A stretch of DNA of 49,294 bases, taken from the NCBI GenBank assembly GCA_017622845.1, contig JAGAQJ010000070.1, positions 1 to 49,294 on the forward strand. Reading direction: 5' to 3'. Below, in pieces: positions 1 through 9,134 of this stretch; the first letter of the stretch is position 1, and every line of letters starts with the position of its first letter. The notes under the pieces are model-generated. The model was not told the DNA's origin and searched no databases. It saw only the letters and a program-made list of their open reading frames with translations. A program made the translations under genes and the position numbers. The stretch is from Lachnospiraceae bacterium. Lineage in GTDB: Bacteria > Bacillota > Clostridia > Lachnospirales > Lachnospiraceae.

Positions 1-44
1 AAAGTTGCTATGAGAGTGGTATAATCATCTTGGAACTTCAACAT
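1..44 (-). CDS. Start of a phage-segment protein, cut by the window edge
   Basis: An ATG at 44 (minus strand) opens a frame that runs off the window; only about 14 codons (beginning MLKFQDDYTT) are visible. A textbook ribosome binding site, AAAGGAGG, lies six bases upstream (51-58), which is the main reason to call it a real start. It follows the HNH/AP2 gene in the same direction, so it probably belongs to the same phage-derived gene set. Function cannot be judged from 14 residues. Confidence 0.6.
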   Translation of the reverse strand, partial: MLKFQDDYTTLIAT

Positions 45-253
45 AATGTGCCTCCTTTCATAGTGTGTCGTGATTTACAACTATAGGATAGCATATTTTG
101 TTGAAGTTTTTCTATACCGACAATCAACTAGCACAACAGGTCAACTTAATACCTATATTATAAAGTCAATTTCTTATTTTCGACATTTTATACAATTATG
201 TGCCTCCAAACTTGTAAAATATTACAAACAATCAAAGTCCTTTTATTAAATAA

Positions 254-283
254 GACATACCAGATATTTCTGTCTGATATGCC
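254..283 (-). terminator. Hairpin after the HNH/AP2 gene
   Basis: On the minus strand an 11-bp stem (GGCATATCAGA with TCTGGTATGTC, two G-U wobbles that pair only on this strand) closes an 8-base loop just after the stop at 291, followed by a U-containing stretch TTATTT. Likely an intrinsic terminator for the HNH/AP2 gene; the U-tract is weak. Confidence 0.45.
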
Positions 284-290
284 ATAACAA

Positions 291-1556
291 CTAATCGTCA
301 ATCTCAATTTTCCAATTCAACATAGCCTGATATACTTTATCAGGTATCTTATCTCTATACTGCTCCGCCATATCCTTAATAAAGTCCTCTTTGTATTCCT
401 TATACCTTGCAAAAGCAGCTTCAGCACTATCAAATGTACCTAACTTTATTGGTCTACCCATAAATGACATTTCAGCACGGTATTTACCTTTATCCTTATC
501 AAAATGTACCCCAACAGGCAAATCCCCTCTATTCTTCTTGCCATTCAGAAATAGTGTATTGATAGTATGAGATACAAAAGCAACCGTTTCAGGGCTATAA
601 ACTTTATTTACTTTGAAAAGAATATCCTTATCTAAATCTAACTTCATACCAGCTATTTTATTCTGGTCATACCATACCTTAAAATTGCTGTAATTCAACC
701 ATTCTGCACACACTGTACAACCTTTATACTGTGGCTGTCTTTCATGAAATTTTTCATTATAACAACGATTTATCATATCATGCCACTTTAAATATGACTC
801 TGATGTACAGTCAACGCCTTCTAATCCACGATAGCCAATGCCACACATAATAGGTTCCATTGCTCTTTTACTCCAATTATCCGGCTTATACTTAATGTCA
901 TTCATTACCTTTATAATAAACTCTTCTGAATTGTCACCTGTCTCATTGAAATGCTTTCTAACTACCATATACTGTTTCTGATTCAGGGGATATAAGTTTC
1001 TGTAATAGCAGTCCTGTTTATCATAGCCACTATGCCATATATACACATTATTTACTTTGTCTGGGTTTACAATAAATTCTTCTACTACAGCTTTTGCTGC
1101 ATATAAATGAACACTCCTATAAATCCATTTGCCATCAAAGAAAACATTTTTTTGTACTGTATAGCGCAATACTCCATAATCATCATAACCACCCTGCAAC
1201 AGATTATATTTACCGTCTGAACACCGGATTACCCGACCATAATTAGATAACCATGTATTTTTATAATCCATAAGCTTTACAAAGACCTCATCTGTGCCAA
1301 GTGAAATTATGCCTGTATTAGAAATATCTAATATTCGTTCCTTCTTTATTTCTTTGTACTGTCTCTGAATGAGTATTTCTAAATCATCTGAAAACTCATT
1401 CCTATTCTTTTCTTCTAAATAAGCACGCTGGTATTTATATTCACATTCTTTACATTGATTTAGATAGTATGGATTATGAAACTGACCTTTAACCAATCTG
1501 AATTTTTCTATTGGCAGAATTCTGCCACATTTCTTACATATTTTTGTATCTTCCAT
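291..1556 (-). CDS. Phage-type HNH/AP2 domain protein (NUMOD4-like, zinc ribbon)
   Basis: 421 residues from the ATG at 1556. The frame is open to 1613, but the 1556 start is preceded by an AAAGGA motif and fits the start of the zinc ribbon. Visible parts: a four-cysteine ribbon (C7/C10 and C35/C38); a NUMOD4/HNH-like middle (W-L-S-N-Y-G-R-V-I near residue 100, then a vHlyaAkavveeF-like stretch) whose catalytic histidines look degenerate; a second conserved block containing YKGCTVCAEWLNYSNF and LDKDIL; and an AP2-like DNA-binding domain near residues 345-390 (GVHFDKDKGKYRAEM, LGTFDSAEAAFARY). Families of this build are phage-borne DNA-binding or homing-type proteins. It sits directly after the candidate structured RNA. 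Nuclease activity is uncertain because the HNH core is not clearly intact. Confidence 0.75.
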   Translation of the reverse strand: MEDTKICKKCGRILPIEKFRLVKGQFHNPYYLNQCKECEYKYQRAYLEEKNRNEFSDDLEILIQRQYKEIKKERILDISNTGIISLGTDEVFVKLMDYKNTWLSNYGRVIRCSDGKYNLLQGGYDDYGVLRYTVQKNVFFDGKWIYRSVHLYAAKAVVEEFIVNPDKVNNVYIWHSGYDKQDCYYRNLYPLNQKQYMVVRKHFNETGDNSEEFIIKVMNDIKYKPDNWSKRAMEPIMCGIGYRGLEGVDCTSESYLKWHDMINRCYNEKFHERQPQYKGCTVCAEWLNYSNFKVWYDQNKIAGMKLDLDKDILFKVNKVYSPETVAFVSHTINTLFLNGKKNRGDLPVGVHFDKDKGKYRAEMSFMGRPIKLGTFDSAEAAFARYKEYKEDFIKDMAEQYRDKIPDKVYQAMLNWKIEIDD

Positions 1557-1654
1557 TTTATTATTTAATTCCTTTCGATAATAGACTTGATTTACCCTTT
1601 TTGGGTAAACCATAAGAATAAATTTAAAGAATCAGAATTGATTCCCTGACATAA

Positions 1655-2583
1655 GAAAAGAGACTGCACGAATCACTCATACTGTCTCTGTAAATAATGT
1701 ATTGGTTGTCCGTGATGGACAAATGTATTAAATCTCAAAAATGTTTTAGATGCCGCCAAAAGTGGCGATTTCTCTATTTTGCGTAATCGTAATATGATGT
1801 TTCCTCCACTTGTTGGGAAAACAATATCAATCGCTTTTGTTCATTATTGCTTTCTTGAATTAGATATGCACACAATGCACATCCAAACAGCAAGAATTAG
1901 GAGAGCGCAATTTTTCACCGTCCTCAGACCCAAATGGGTTTTAGTTTAAGTCGGTGCTGTCGGCTTAGAGTTATCCCGTTGTTATCCGCAAGAAAAATCC
2001 TATAAGTTGTTATAATCAGCATCTCCAAAATGGGAGTCGATTTTTATTTGCTTCCATCGTACAGGCATATAAAAACTGTTATCCAACGATATATTCAAGA
2101 CTACATCTGGACAAATCTGTCCAAAAGTACAAGCGTACCTTTAGGTACACACCAGTTTCCCACACAGAACCATCGTCTCACGGGTCTATGGCAGAATACT
2201 ACCCATCTTATAATTACATACTGGCAGCAGTTGTGTCATAATCTCACAACTGTTGTATACAGCGTACAACACTTTCCATATTTATGTAATCTGTTTGAAC
2301 CTAATACCCGTAGTAGTATTTTGATTCAGAGTAAAAACTTTTTCCTCTGATTGTCTAATGTGGTAAATTGCCACCTTCACATTGAAGGTAACTAATAGTG
2401 CCCTCTGTTTGATTCTTCCAATCGGACTAATCGAAACGTATCCATTTAAAGGATACGCCCTTAATAAGTTTCCTCTAAATGACGGATACCTTTTTACTAA
2501 GCGAAATTTTTCGCTCCATCAATTCTGTCGAACCCGTACTTTTCAGTACATGTTGTGTACTAAGTTTTTACAATGGCTTTTAA
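1655..2583 (-). ncRNA. Candidate large ornate structured RNA (phage-borne; ROOL/GOLLD-like class to be tested)
   Basis: About 930 bases without a credible gene hold a dense series of short hairpins: 1706-1722, 1754-1767, 1928-1939, 2109-2122, 2133-2150, 2225-2255, 2373-2389, 2437-2457, 2501-2514, 2536-2549 and 2546-2560. Several pair better on the minus strand: the stem at 2536-2549 becomes GTACT-GAAA-AGTAC, a GNRA tetraloop; 2133-2150 and 2437-2457 gain G-U wobbles; the terminal hairpin 1659-1689 is a 12-bp stem with two U-G wobbles and ends in UUUUCUU. One stem (2225-2255) favours the plus strand. Genes on both sides are minus-strand phage-type genes. Large structured RNAs such as ROOL and GOLLD are known from this setting; class membership here is inference, and the 5' end is not defined. 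Confidence 0.55.
1656..1689 (-). terminator. Terminal hairpin of the candidate structured RNA
   Basis: Minus-strand stem AGAGAC / GTCTCT, one A-A mismatch, then six further pairs (GTATGA with TCGTGC, including two U-G wobbles) around a GTGAT loop, followed by TTTTCTT. The wobbles pair only on the minus strand, so this fixes the likely direction of transcription and the 3' end of the RNA. Confidence 0.6.
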
Positions 2584-2594
2584 AAGGCAGTGCC

Positions 2595-2891
2595 TTATTT
2601 TAACACAAAAGAATCAATCGCCTTTTTCATCCTACACATCTCATTACAATAAATCCTATAAGCAGCAGTTTTCGCTTCATCTATATTTGAAAATATATCA
2701 GGTCTTATTCTCCTGATACTGCCTATACCAAAAGAACACAAACAATATTTATCCTCTTTCTTATCATAAGATATACGGAACTCAATTATAATATCATAGC
2801 CATATACCCTGACTTTGCAATTGCTGCTTATAATTATACCATCTGAAATATGCTCTTCCCACTCCAACTCTTTAAACTGCATACAGCTCAT
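2595..2891 (-). CDS. Small orphan phage-segment protein
   Basis: 98 residues, start overlapping the stop of the HU-like gene by four bases (ATGA), so translation is probably coupled; an in-frame ATG three codons later is an alternative start. No domain recognised. The sequence is acidic-basic mixed with three cysteines near the C-terminal half (CLC, CNEMC) but no clear metal-binding pattern. A small hairpin (AAGGC-AGT-GCCTT, 2584-2596) lies across its stop codon. It is the last gene before the candidate structured RNA. The function is unknown. Confidence 0.6.
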   Translation of the reverse strand: MSCMQFKELEWEEHISDGIIISSNCKVRVYGYDIIIEFRISYDKKEDKYCLCSFGIGSIRRIRPDIFSNIDEAKTAAYRIYCNEMCRMKKAIDSFVLK

Positions 2892-3175
2892 TCCTCCTCA
2901 TTTAGCTTTCTAATTACTGGCTCACTGACTTTAATCTTGATGCGCTTATGTTCCGGTACAATACATTTCTTGCCTGTCATTGGGTTCCTTGCTGGTCTTT
3001 CGGGTGTCAGCTTAGCCTCTGCATTCATGATTCCATAAAATTTAATTTCTTCGCCTTCCTCTAATAGCTCATAAAATGTATCTAACACCAAATCTAAGTA
3101 TTCCCTACAGGATTTCTTCGTTACCTGACCACTTTCAGCCATTCTGTTAATAAATTCCTTTTTGTTGATTGCCAT
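2888..3175 (-). CDS. HU/IHF-family DNA-binding protein
   Basis: 95 residues. It begins MAINKKEF with the N-terminal helical region of HU proteins, and carries the beta-arm signature around residues 60-85 (RPARNPMTGKKCIVPEHKR), where the arm proline (RNP) that inserts into DNA is present. Members bind and bend double-stranded DNA without strong sequence preference; phage and conjugative elements often carry their own copy for packaging, replication or recombination. It lies between a virion-type gene and a small orphan, all co-directional with overlapping or short gaps, which suggests an operon. Divergent from chromosomal HU of Firmicutes, so a phage-type paralogue is more likely than the main cellular HU. 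Confidence 0.88.
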   Translation of the reverse strand: MAINKKEFINRMAESGQVTKKSCREYLDLVLDTFYELLEEGEEIKFYGIMNAEAKLTPERPARNPMTGKKCIVPEHKRIKIKVSEPVIRKLNEEE

Positions 3176-3193
3176 ATGTTCTTTTCCTCCTTG

Positions 3194-3634
3194 TTATGCT
3201 CTTACTGAAAATCCTTTGCTTTTTAGATAATTCATTGCTAATTTCAAAAGTTCTCCATTATTAACAGTCTCGTCTATAGTATCATTCCATACATGAGGGG
3301 TATTGTTACCTACGTCTAACCCTCCATGCAATCCCTGATTCGCCCATGATGCAACCTGATATCCTGATGCATTGTAATAGTTGCCCATGTAGTCTGTATC
3401 AATATATACTGACGCTACAACTTTGTTTCCTACGACTTTGGGTTCTACTTTGACAGCAGAGCGCAGGAAATCGTATTGTCTTCGATATGACTTCGGATCG
3501 TAGCTGTTATAGTACTCTTGCAGAAAATAGTTTAGTGTCTCATATACTCTTTCTGCTAATTCACCTATCATTGCTTTCATTACAGGCTGTAATGCTTTTT
3601 CTAATTCATTCATGTTGCTAATATGTCTTGCCAT
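3194..3634 (-). CDS. Phage virion-type protein (HK97 gp10-like, tentative)
   Basis: 146 residues with a strong ribosome binding site (AAGGAGG) nine bases ahead of the ATG at 3634. The size, the helical N-terminal region (ALQPVMKAMIGELAERVYETLNYFLQEYY) and the mixed beta region ending with a GLHGG...VWND stretch resemble small head-tail connector or tail-completion proteins of siphoviruses. It is the first visible gene of the phage-type run and leads into the HU-like gene with an 18-base gap. I recognise the general type but not a specific family; a non-virion role cannot be excluded. Confidence 0.5.
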   Translation of the reverse strand: MARHISNMNELEKALQPVMKAMIGELAERVYETLNYFLQEYYNSYDPKSYRRQYDFLRSAVKVEPKVVGNKVVASVYIDTDYMGNYYNASGYQVASWANQGLHGGLDVGNNTPHVWNDTIDETVNNGELLKLAMNYLKSKGFSVRA

Positions 3635-4072
3635 TGTTTTTCCTCCTTGATTTTGTTAATGAAATTACTCTTTTATGTTGTGCTGTATAATACCTCTGTA
3701 ACGCTCTGTGAGGCTCATACAGACGTTTTAATGTTATTTGTGTAGAATTCCACATATAAATTCAGGCACTAAAATAAGCAGTCAGCAATCATATTTCTAT
3801 GACTGATAACTGCTTATGTATGTGTCCAAATATTCTATCACATTAAGGCTCTTTATGATATATTTTTATTTTGTGTAAAAATGGTGTAAATGCACTTTTT
3901 AACCCTTTAAGAATGCCTTATTTTACGTACTTTCTGGATATCAGACTTGCACCCTGCCCCAAAGAATTATTCTATTGTTTATGCAGATAATTATAGAGCC
4001 AAACGATTAAGAAAGCAAGTGTTTTTTCAAGGTTTTTGGATATTTTGGCAACCCGGCTGCAAACTGTTACCC
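3635..4072. other. Gene-free boundary between phage-type genes and core chromosome
   Basis: No credible gene. It holds one notable hairpin, 3775-3816 (TAAGCAGT with ACTGCTTA, with an inner CAG/CTG pair), followed on the minus strand by TTATTTTAG, so it could terminate leftward transcription. The region divides minus-strand phage genes from plus-strand mutS2 and is where an integration boundary could lie, but I see no clear attachment-site duplication inside the window. Confidence 0.4.
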
Positions 4073-4102
4073 TTTACTTCCCATATTTAAATGTGATACA
4101 AT
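4073..4102 (+). promoter_or_regulatory. Predicted mutS2 promoter
   Basis: TTTACT (4073-4078), an 18-base spacer, then TACAAT (4097-4102). It lies about 150 bases ahead of the mutS2 start; no competing better match was seen closer to the gene. Confidence 0.4.
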
Positions 4103-4255
4103 AGCTATAAAACAAAAAATTGCTTTGTCACATAAAAGCATCTTTGAAATACCGGAAAACAGGCGCAAGCTCTTATGCTGACATACGGCGATATGATTCC
4201 CACTCATTTCGTATGATAAATAACTACTGTAATTGTGGCCACAAGGAGAATCCAT

Positions 4256-6667
4256 ATGAACAACAAGGCATTACGCATACTGGAATATCATAAAATCATA
4301 AATCTGCTTGTTGAGAAGGCAAGCTCTGCTCCCGGAAAAGAATTATGCCAAAAGCTGCTTCCCATGACGGAGCTTTCTGAGATTGAACAGGCACAGCAGC
4401 AGACCGCTGATGCTTTTACCAGACTGGTGAAGGGAGGGCGGATTCATTTCAGCGGAAATAAAGATATCAGTTTCAGCATCAAATCACTGGAAATCGGAAG
4501 CTCTCTTTCTGCAAGCGAGCTGTTAAAAATTTCCGCCTCTCTTGCCTGTGCCGCTAAGGCGAAAGCCTTTGCGCGCTCTGAGCATGACGAGGAAATCGAA
4601 GACAGTCTGCAGGCATATTTTGCAAATCTCGAGCCTCTGACTCCGCTGCAGAATGAGATTAACCGCTGCATTATTTCCGAAGAGGAAATCGCTGATGATG
4701 CAAGCTCTGCGTTAAAACATATCAGGCGAAGCATCAATCTGACCAATGAAAAGATACACAATCAGCTTATGGGCATGGTGAACGGCAGCTGCCGCACATA
4801 TCTGCAGGACGCTGTCATTACAATGCGTAACAACCGTTATTGTATTCCCGTAAAAGCAGAACACAAGAATAACGTCCCCGGTATGATTCATGACCAGTCC
4901 TCTACCGGCTCCACACTTTTTATCGAGCCTGCTGTGATTGTTAATCTGAACAATCAGCTAAAGGAGCTTGCAATGCAGGAGCAGGAGGAAATTGAGCGTA
5001 TTCTTGCCGAACTTAGTGCAAGCGCCGGTGAGCATACTGAGGAGCTTGCAAACAACTTCCGCCTTCTGACAAAGCTGGATTTTATCTTTGCAAGGGCAGG
5101 ACTCGCCATCGATATGAATGCATCACGGCCTCTGTTTAATAAAGACCGTTATATTAATATCCGCAAAGGAAGACATCCGTTATTGGATAAGAAAAAAGTC
5201 GTTCCGATTGATATCAATCTGGGTAAAGACTTTGACCTTTTAGTTGTGACAGGTCCCAACACCGGCGGTAAAACAGTATCTCTTAAAACTGTCGGGCTGT
5301 TTACACTAATGGGACAGTCAGGGCTTCACATTCCTGCCCTTGACCGCTCCGAGCTTGGCGTGTTCACGGAGGTTTATGCCGATATCGGTGATGAGCAGAG
5401 TATTGAACAAAATCTGTCTACCTTTTCCGCGCATATGACAAACACAATCTCTATTTTAAAAAATGCCGATGAACATTCTCTCTGCATTTTTGACGAGCTT
5501 GGCGCCGGAACAGACCCTACGGAGGGCGCGGCACTCGCTATCGCAATCTTAAAGCATCTGCATGACAAGGGAATCCGCACAATGGCAACCACGCACTATA
5601 GTGAATTAAAGGTCTTTGCACTCACAACGTCCTATGTGGAAAATGCCTGCTGCGAATTTGATGTCGAAACGCTTCGCCCCACTTACCGGCTTCTCATCGG
5701 TATTCCGGGCAAAAGCAACGCCTTTGCCATCTCCTCAAAGCTTGGACTGCCGGACGAAATTATTGAGTCGGCAAAAGAGCATATCAGTGAGGAGGACGAA
5801 AGCTTTGAAGACCTTTTAGCAGATTTGGAAGCAAGCAGACGCACCATTGAGAATGAGCGCAATGAAATCCAAAGCTACAAGGCTGAAATCGAATCCCTGA
5901 AACAAAAGCTGGAAAAAAAGCAGGAGCGGCTTGATGAACAAAAGGACAGAATCCTGCGCGAGGCAAATGAAGAGGCGCGCAGAATCCTGCAGGATGCCAA
6001 GGAGGTTGCCGATGAGACAATCCGCAGTTTCCAAAAGGTCAATGTTAATAAAACTTCTATCAAGGATTTGGAAAAAGCCCGTACCAAAGTGCGCGACAAG
6101 ATTTCCGAGAAAAATACAAAGCTTTCTGTCTCAGAAGCAAAGCCGACTCACAAGATTTTAAAACCGACTCAGATCAAACCCGGCGATATGGTAAAGGTTG
6201 TTTCCATGGGCTTAAAGGGCACGATTTCCTCCAAGCCTGATGCAAAGGGAGACCTTTTTGTACAGTGCGGCATTATCCGCTCCAAGGTTAATATTAAGGA
6301 TTTGGTGCTGATTCATGAGGATTCCCTTTCCGGAGCTGCCAACTACAAAAAAGGTTTTAGCGGCGGCATGGGCAGCCAAAGAAGCTCCGGCGCCGGACGC
6401 ATCGGCATGTCGAAGGCTGCTACCCTTTCCACCGAAATCAATCTGCTTGGCAAAACAGTGGATGAAGCGATTGCCGAGCTTGATAAATACCTTGATGACG
6501 CTTATCTGTCCCATGCGCCAAGCGTCCGCATCGTGCATGGCAAGGGAACCGGCGCGTTACGGCAGGCTGTACAGCAGCATTTAAAGCATATCTCCTATGT
6601 CAAGTCCTTCCACCTTGGCGAATATGGCGAAGGAGATGCCGGCGTGACCATTGCAGAATTTAAATAA
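4256..6667 (+). CDS. mutS2: Endonuclease MutS2 / ribosome collision factor
   Basis: 803 residues from the ATG at 4256, which has AAGGAG seven bases upstream; the in-frame ATG at 4235 lacks a site. Visible domains: core/clamp helices (about 1-310), ABC-type ATPase with Walker A GPNTGGKT (about 333-340) and Walker B CIFDELGAGTDP, a long coiled coil (about 505-610), a KOW-like beta segment (IKPGDMVKVVSMGLKG), a glycine/serine-rich linker and the C-terminal Smr domain (LLGKTVDEAIAELDKYL ... HGKGTGALR). MutS2 does not act in mismatch repair; it suppresses recombination and, in Bacillus, splits collided ribosomes. The length is normal and nothing looks broken. It stands as a single gene followed by an unrelated two-component operon. 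Confidence 0.97.
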   Translation: MNNKALRILEYHKIINLLVEKASSAPGKELCQKLLPMTELSEIEQAQQQTADAFTRLVKGGRIHFSGNKDISFSIKSLEIGSSLSASELLKISASLACAAKAKAFARSEHDEEIEDSLQAYFANLEPLTPLQNEINRCIISEEEIADDASSALKHIRRSINLTNEKIHNQLMGMVNGSCRTYLQDAVITMRNNRYCIPVKAEHKNNVPGMIHDQSSTGSTLFIEPAVIVNLNNQLKELAMQEQEEIERILAELSASAGEHTEELANNFRLLTKLDFIFARAGLAIDMNASRPLFNKDRYINIRKGRHPLLDKKKVVPIDINLGKDFDLLVVTGPNTGGKTVSLKTVGLFTLMGQSGLHIPALDRSELGVFTEVYADIGDEQSIEQNLSTFSAHMTNTISILKNADEHSLCIFDELGAGTDPTEGAALAIAILKHLHDKGIRTMATTHYSELKVFALTTSYVENACCEFDVETLRPTYRLLIGIPGKSNAFAISSKLGLPDEIIESAKEHISEEDESFEDLLADLEASRRTIENERNEIQSYKAEIESLKQKLEKKQERLDEQKDRILREANEEARRILQDAKEVADETIRSFQKVNVNKTSIKDLEKARTKVRDKISEKNTKLSVSEAKPTHKILKPTQIKPGDMVKVVSMGLKGTISSKPDAKGDLFVQCGIIRSKVNIKDLVLIHEDSLSGAANYKKGFSGGMGSQRSSGAGRIGMSKAATLSTEINLLGKTVDEAIAELDKYLDDAYLSHAPSVRIVHGKGTGALRQAVQQHLKHISYVKSFHLGEYGEGDAGVTIAEFK

Positions 6668-6762
6668 AATTATATAGAAATGAAGTAACGATTCAATACA
6701 CCGCTGCGCTGTCTGCAGCGAATATCGGTGATGTTCGTTTGGAGTATGTGAGAAAGCGTATC

Positions 6763-6851
6763 GGTTGAGACGGCATCAAGCTGCCGCGAAGCAGTTTTGC
6801 ATTTGCATGACTTGATGTCCGCAGCTTTGAAGGTACGGAATCGTTGCGAAT
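6763..6851 (+). repeat. Dispersed repeat, copy 1
   Basis: About 89 bases ahead of the response regulator match a second site at 21493-21575 in the same strand orientation. Shared blocks include GGTTGAGA, GCATCAAGC, GTTTTGCAT, CTTGA, TGAAGGTAC/TGAAAGTAC and a final GTT-CGAAT block. The two copies are clearly related but about a quarter of positions differ. Neither is inside a gene. Confidence 0.65.
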
Positions 6852-6865
6852 GCGGGAGTAATATT

Positions 6866-7567
6866 ATGGCAAATAAACAAAAAATATTAATTGTAGATGA
6901 TGATGAAAACATTGCAGAGCTTATTTCCCTGTATCTGACAAAGGAATGCTTTGAGACAAAAATTGTATACGACGGCGAATCGGCTTTGCAGGAAATAAAC
7001 AGCTTTGTTCCCGACCTAATCCTGCTTGACCTGATGCTTCCGGGCATTGACGGCTATCAGGTCTGCCGCGAGGTGCGCCAGAAATCACAGACGCCAATCA
7101 TTATGCTGTCTGCCAAGGGCGAGGTATTTGACAAGGTGCTTGGCTTAGAGCTTGGCGCAGACGATTATCTGGAAAAGCCCTTTGACACCAAAGAGCTTGT
7201 AGCGCGCGTCAAGGCAGTTCTGCGCCGCTATAAGACTGCTGCGCCTGCCGCACCCGTATCAGCCGCAAAGCAGGTTGCTTACCCGGACCTTACTATCAAC
7301 CTCACCAACTATTCCGTTATCTATCATGGCAAAACAGTGGAAATGCCGCCAAAGGAGCTGGAGCTACTGTATTTCCTTGCTGCATCTCCCAATCATGTGT
7401 ATACACGGGAACAGCTTCTGGACCAGATATGGGGCTATGAATATATCGGGGACACGCGCACTGTTGACGTGCATATCAAAAGGCTTCGCGAGAAAATCAA
7501 AGACCATGAATCATGGCGCATCGCAACCATATGGGGAATCGGATATAAATTCGAATATAACAAGTAA
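6866..7567 (+). CDS. OmpR/PhoB-family response regulator
   Basis: 234 residues, starting at the ATG at 6866 with GGGAG seven bases upstream; the frame is open further upstream into the dispersed repeat but those residues do not resemble the family. Receiver domain (about 1-118) with acidic pocket D11/D12/D13 and the phosphoacceptor D55 (LILLDLMLPG), then the conserved K near residue 104 (LEKPFD). A linker rich in alanine and proline precedes a winged-helix DNA-binding domain (about 140-233: MPPKELELLYFLA ... YEYIGDTRTVDVHIKRLREKI ... GYKFEY). It is followed by its cognate sensor kinase after 136 bases. Target genes cannot be told from sequence. Confidence 0.95.
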   Translation: MANKQKILIVDDDENIAELISLYLTKECFETKIVYDGESALQEINSFVPDLILLDLMLPGIDGYQVCREVRQKSQTPIIMLSAKGEVFDKVLGLELGADDYLEKPFDTKELVARVKAVLRRYKTAAPAAPVSAAKQVAYPDLTINLTNYSVIYHGKTVEMPPKELELLYFLAASPNHVYTREQLLDQIWGYEYIGDTRTVDVHIKRLREKIKDHESWRIATIWGIGYKFEYNK

Positions 7568-7703
7568 TTTAATCCTGTAAAAGTAAAGCATTCTGCAGCA
7601 TCGGTGCCGTTTTTAAGCAAATGTTTAGCATCGGTGTTGTGTTATGAATCAATTTCCTATAACTTTATAAAATAGAGATATCAATCAGAAGGGACGAAAA
7701 GCG

Positions 7704-9119
7704 TTGCGAAGAACTCTTTATTTAAAATTTGTACTTGCATATTTTATCTTTGCTTTTTTCGGTTTTATTGTAGTAGCCACCTTTACGTCAAGCATGACAC
7801 TGGAGCACATGAAGCGCGAACGGGCAGACACATTGTATAAGGAAGCCCTGCTGATATCTGATTCCTACGCCGCCGACCTGTACAGCAGTGAGACTACGCT
7901 TGAGTCCGTATGGCGTCAGCTTGAGGCAATCGGTACTTTTTTGGACGCTTCCATATGGATTGTGAATCCTTCCGGTCTTATCGTGCTGGATTCCAGCTCC
8001 CCGCTTGATATTGAAAACACTGTAACAATACCGAATTTCAGCCCTACCATTACGGGAAGCTCTTTTTATACGGTTGGGAACTTTTTCGGCATGTTTGACA
8101 AGGAAATGATTTCGGCATTTGCACCGATTACTTCCCAGTATAAGGTAAAGGGCTATGTGGTCGTCCATGCATCAATGGACAGCCTGCAGCGCTCCTGCAA
8201 CTCGCTTTTAAATATCTCTTATATTACGCTGGTTATCCTTTTTTTGCTTTCTCTGATTATCCTGCTTTTTTTTACCGAAATGGTATATCTGCCGCTCTGC
8301 AAGATTACGCACGCAACGGAGCAGTATGCAATCGGAAATTTCAGGTATGAATTTCAGGTAGACAGCGAAGATGAAATCGGCTACCTCGCTGCCTCGCTTG
8401 CATATATGGCAAGCGAAGTCGCAAAGGGCGAGGATAATCAAAAATGCCTTGTTGCGAACATTTCACATGATTTCCGTTCTCCGCTTACTTCCATGCGCGG
8501 CTATCTGGAGGCAATGCTTGACGGAACCATTCCGCCTGAACAGCACGAGAAATACATTCAGGTGGTGCTGAACGAGACTGACCGGCTGACCAAGCTGACA
8601 AACTCCCTGCTCACCTTGAATAACCTGAATACAAAGGGCATGATTCTTGACCGGACCAAATTTAACATCAATCAGGTCATCAAAAATACGGCAGCCTCCT
8701 TTGAAGGAACCTGCCGCCAAAAACTGATATCGATCGAGCTTGTGCTCACCGGAGAGGAAATGTATGTCAATGCTGATATGGTAAAAATCCAACAGGTGCT
8801 TTATAATCTGGTGGACAATGCCATCAAGTTCAGCCACAAAAACTCTTCCATCAAAATTGAAACGATTGAAAAATCAAACAAGCTGCTGGTATCGGTGAAG
8901 GATAACGGCATTGGTATCCCAAAGGACAGCTTAAAGCTCATCTGGAACCGCTTCTACAAAACGGATTTGTCACGCGGCAAGGATAAGAAGGGAACAGGTC
9001 TTGGACTTTCCATCACAAAGGAAATCATTCAGTCGCACAATGAAAATATCAACGTAATCAGTACCGAAGGGGTCGGCACTGAATTTATCTTCACGCTGGA
9101 AAAGGTTGATGAGGATTAG
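7704..9119 (+). CDS. Membrane sensor histidine kinase
   Basis: 471 residues from a TTG codon at 7704 with AGAAGGGA upstream. First membrane segment at about 6-28 (LKFVLAYFIFAFFGFIVV), an extracytoplasmic sensor domain of about 140 residues (30-170), second membrane segment near 172-197, HAMP, then the HisKA dimerisation helix with the phosphorylated histidine (NISHDFRSPLTSMRGY) and the ATPase domain: N box (YNLVDNAIKFSH), G1 (VKDNGIGIP), F box and G2 (GTGLGLSI). All catalytic motifs are intact. Partner of the upstream response regulator. The stop lies 15 bases from the convergent lipoprotein gene. The signal sensed is unknown. Confidence 0.95.
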   Translation: MRRTLYLKFVLAYFIFAFFGFIVVATFTSSMTLEHMKRERADTLYKEALLISDSYAADLYSSETTLESVWRQLEAIGTFLDASIWIVNPSGLIVLDSSSPLDIENTVTIPNFSPTITGSSFYTVGNFFGMFDKEMISAFAPITSQYKVKGYVVVHASMDSLQRSCNSLLNISYITLVILFLLSLIILLFFTEMVYLPLCKITHATEQYAIGNFRYEFQVDSEDEIGYLAASLAYMASEVAKGEDNQKCLVANISHDFRSPLTSMRGYLEAMLDGTIPPEQHEKYIQVVLNETDRLTKLTNSLLTLNNLNTKGMILDRTKFNINQVIKNTAASFEGTCRQKLISIELVLTGEEMYVNADMVKIQQVLYNLVDNAIKFSHKNSSIKIETIEKSNKLLVSVKDNGIGIPKDSLKLIWNRFYKTDLSRGKDKKGTGLGLSITKEIIQSHNENINVISTEGVGTEFIFTLEKVDED

Positions 9120-9134
9120 AGCTATGCCATTCCT

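Noticed and set aside
1754-2514. CRISPR array
   Set aside because: The hairpins have different sequences and spacing, with no direct repeat unit.
291-2583. Group I or II intron with homing endonuclease
   Set aside because: No intron core (P7 or domain V-like hairpin) or interrupted host gene was recognised, and the HNH protein does not carry a maturase domain.
2030-2603. Plus-strand open frames of 106 and 73 codons
   Set aside because: They run through the hairpin-rich region, lack good ribosome binding sites and have poor protein character; the RNA interpretation explains the stretch better.
4067-4255. 62-codon minus-strand frame ahead of mutS2
   Set aside because: It covers the mutS2 promoter and leader and has no binding site or family resemblance.
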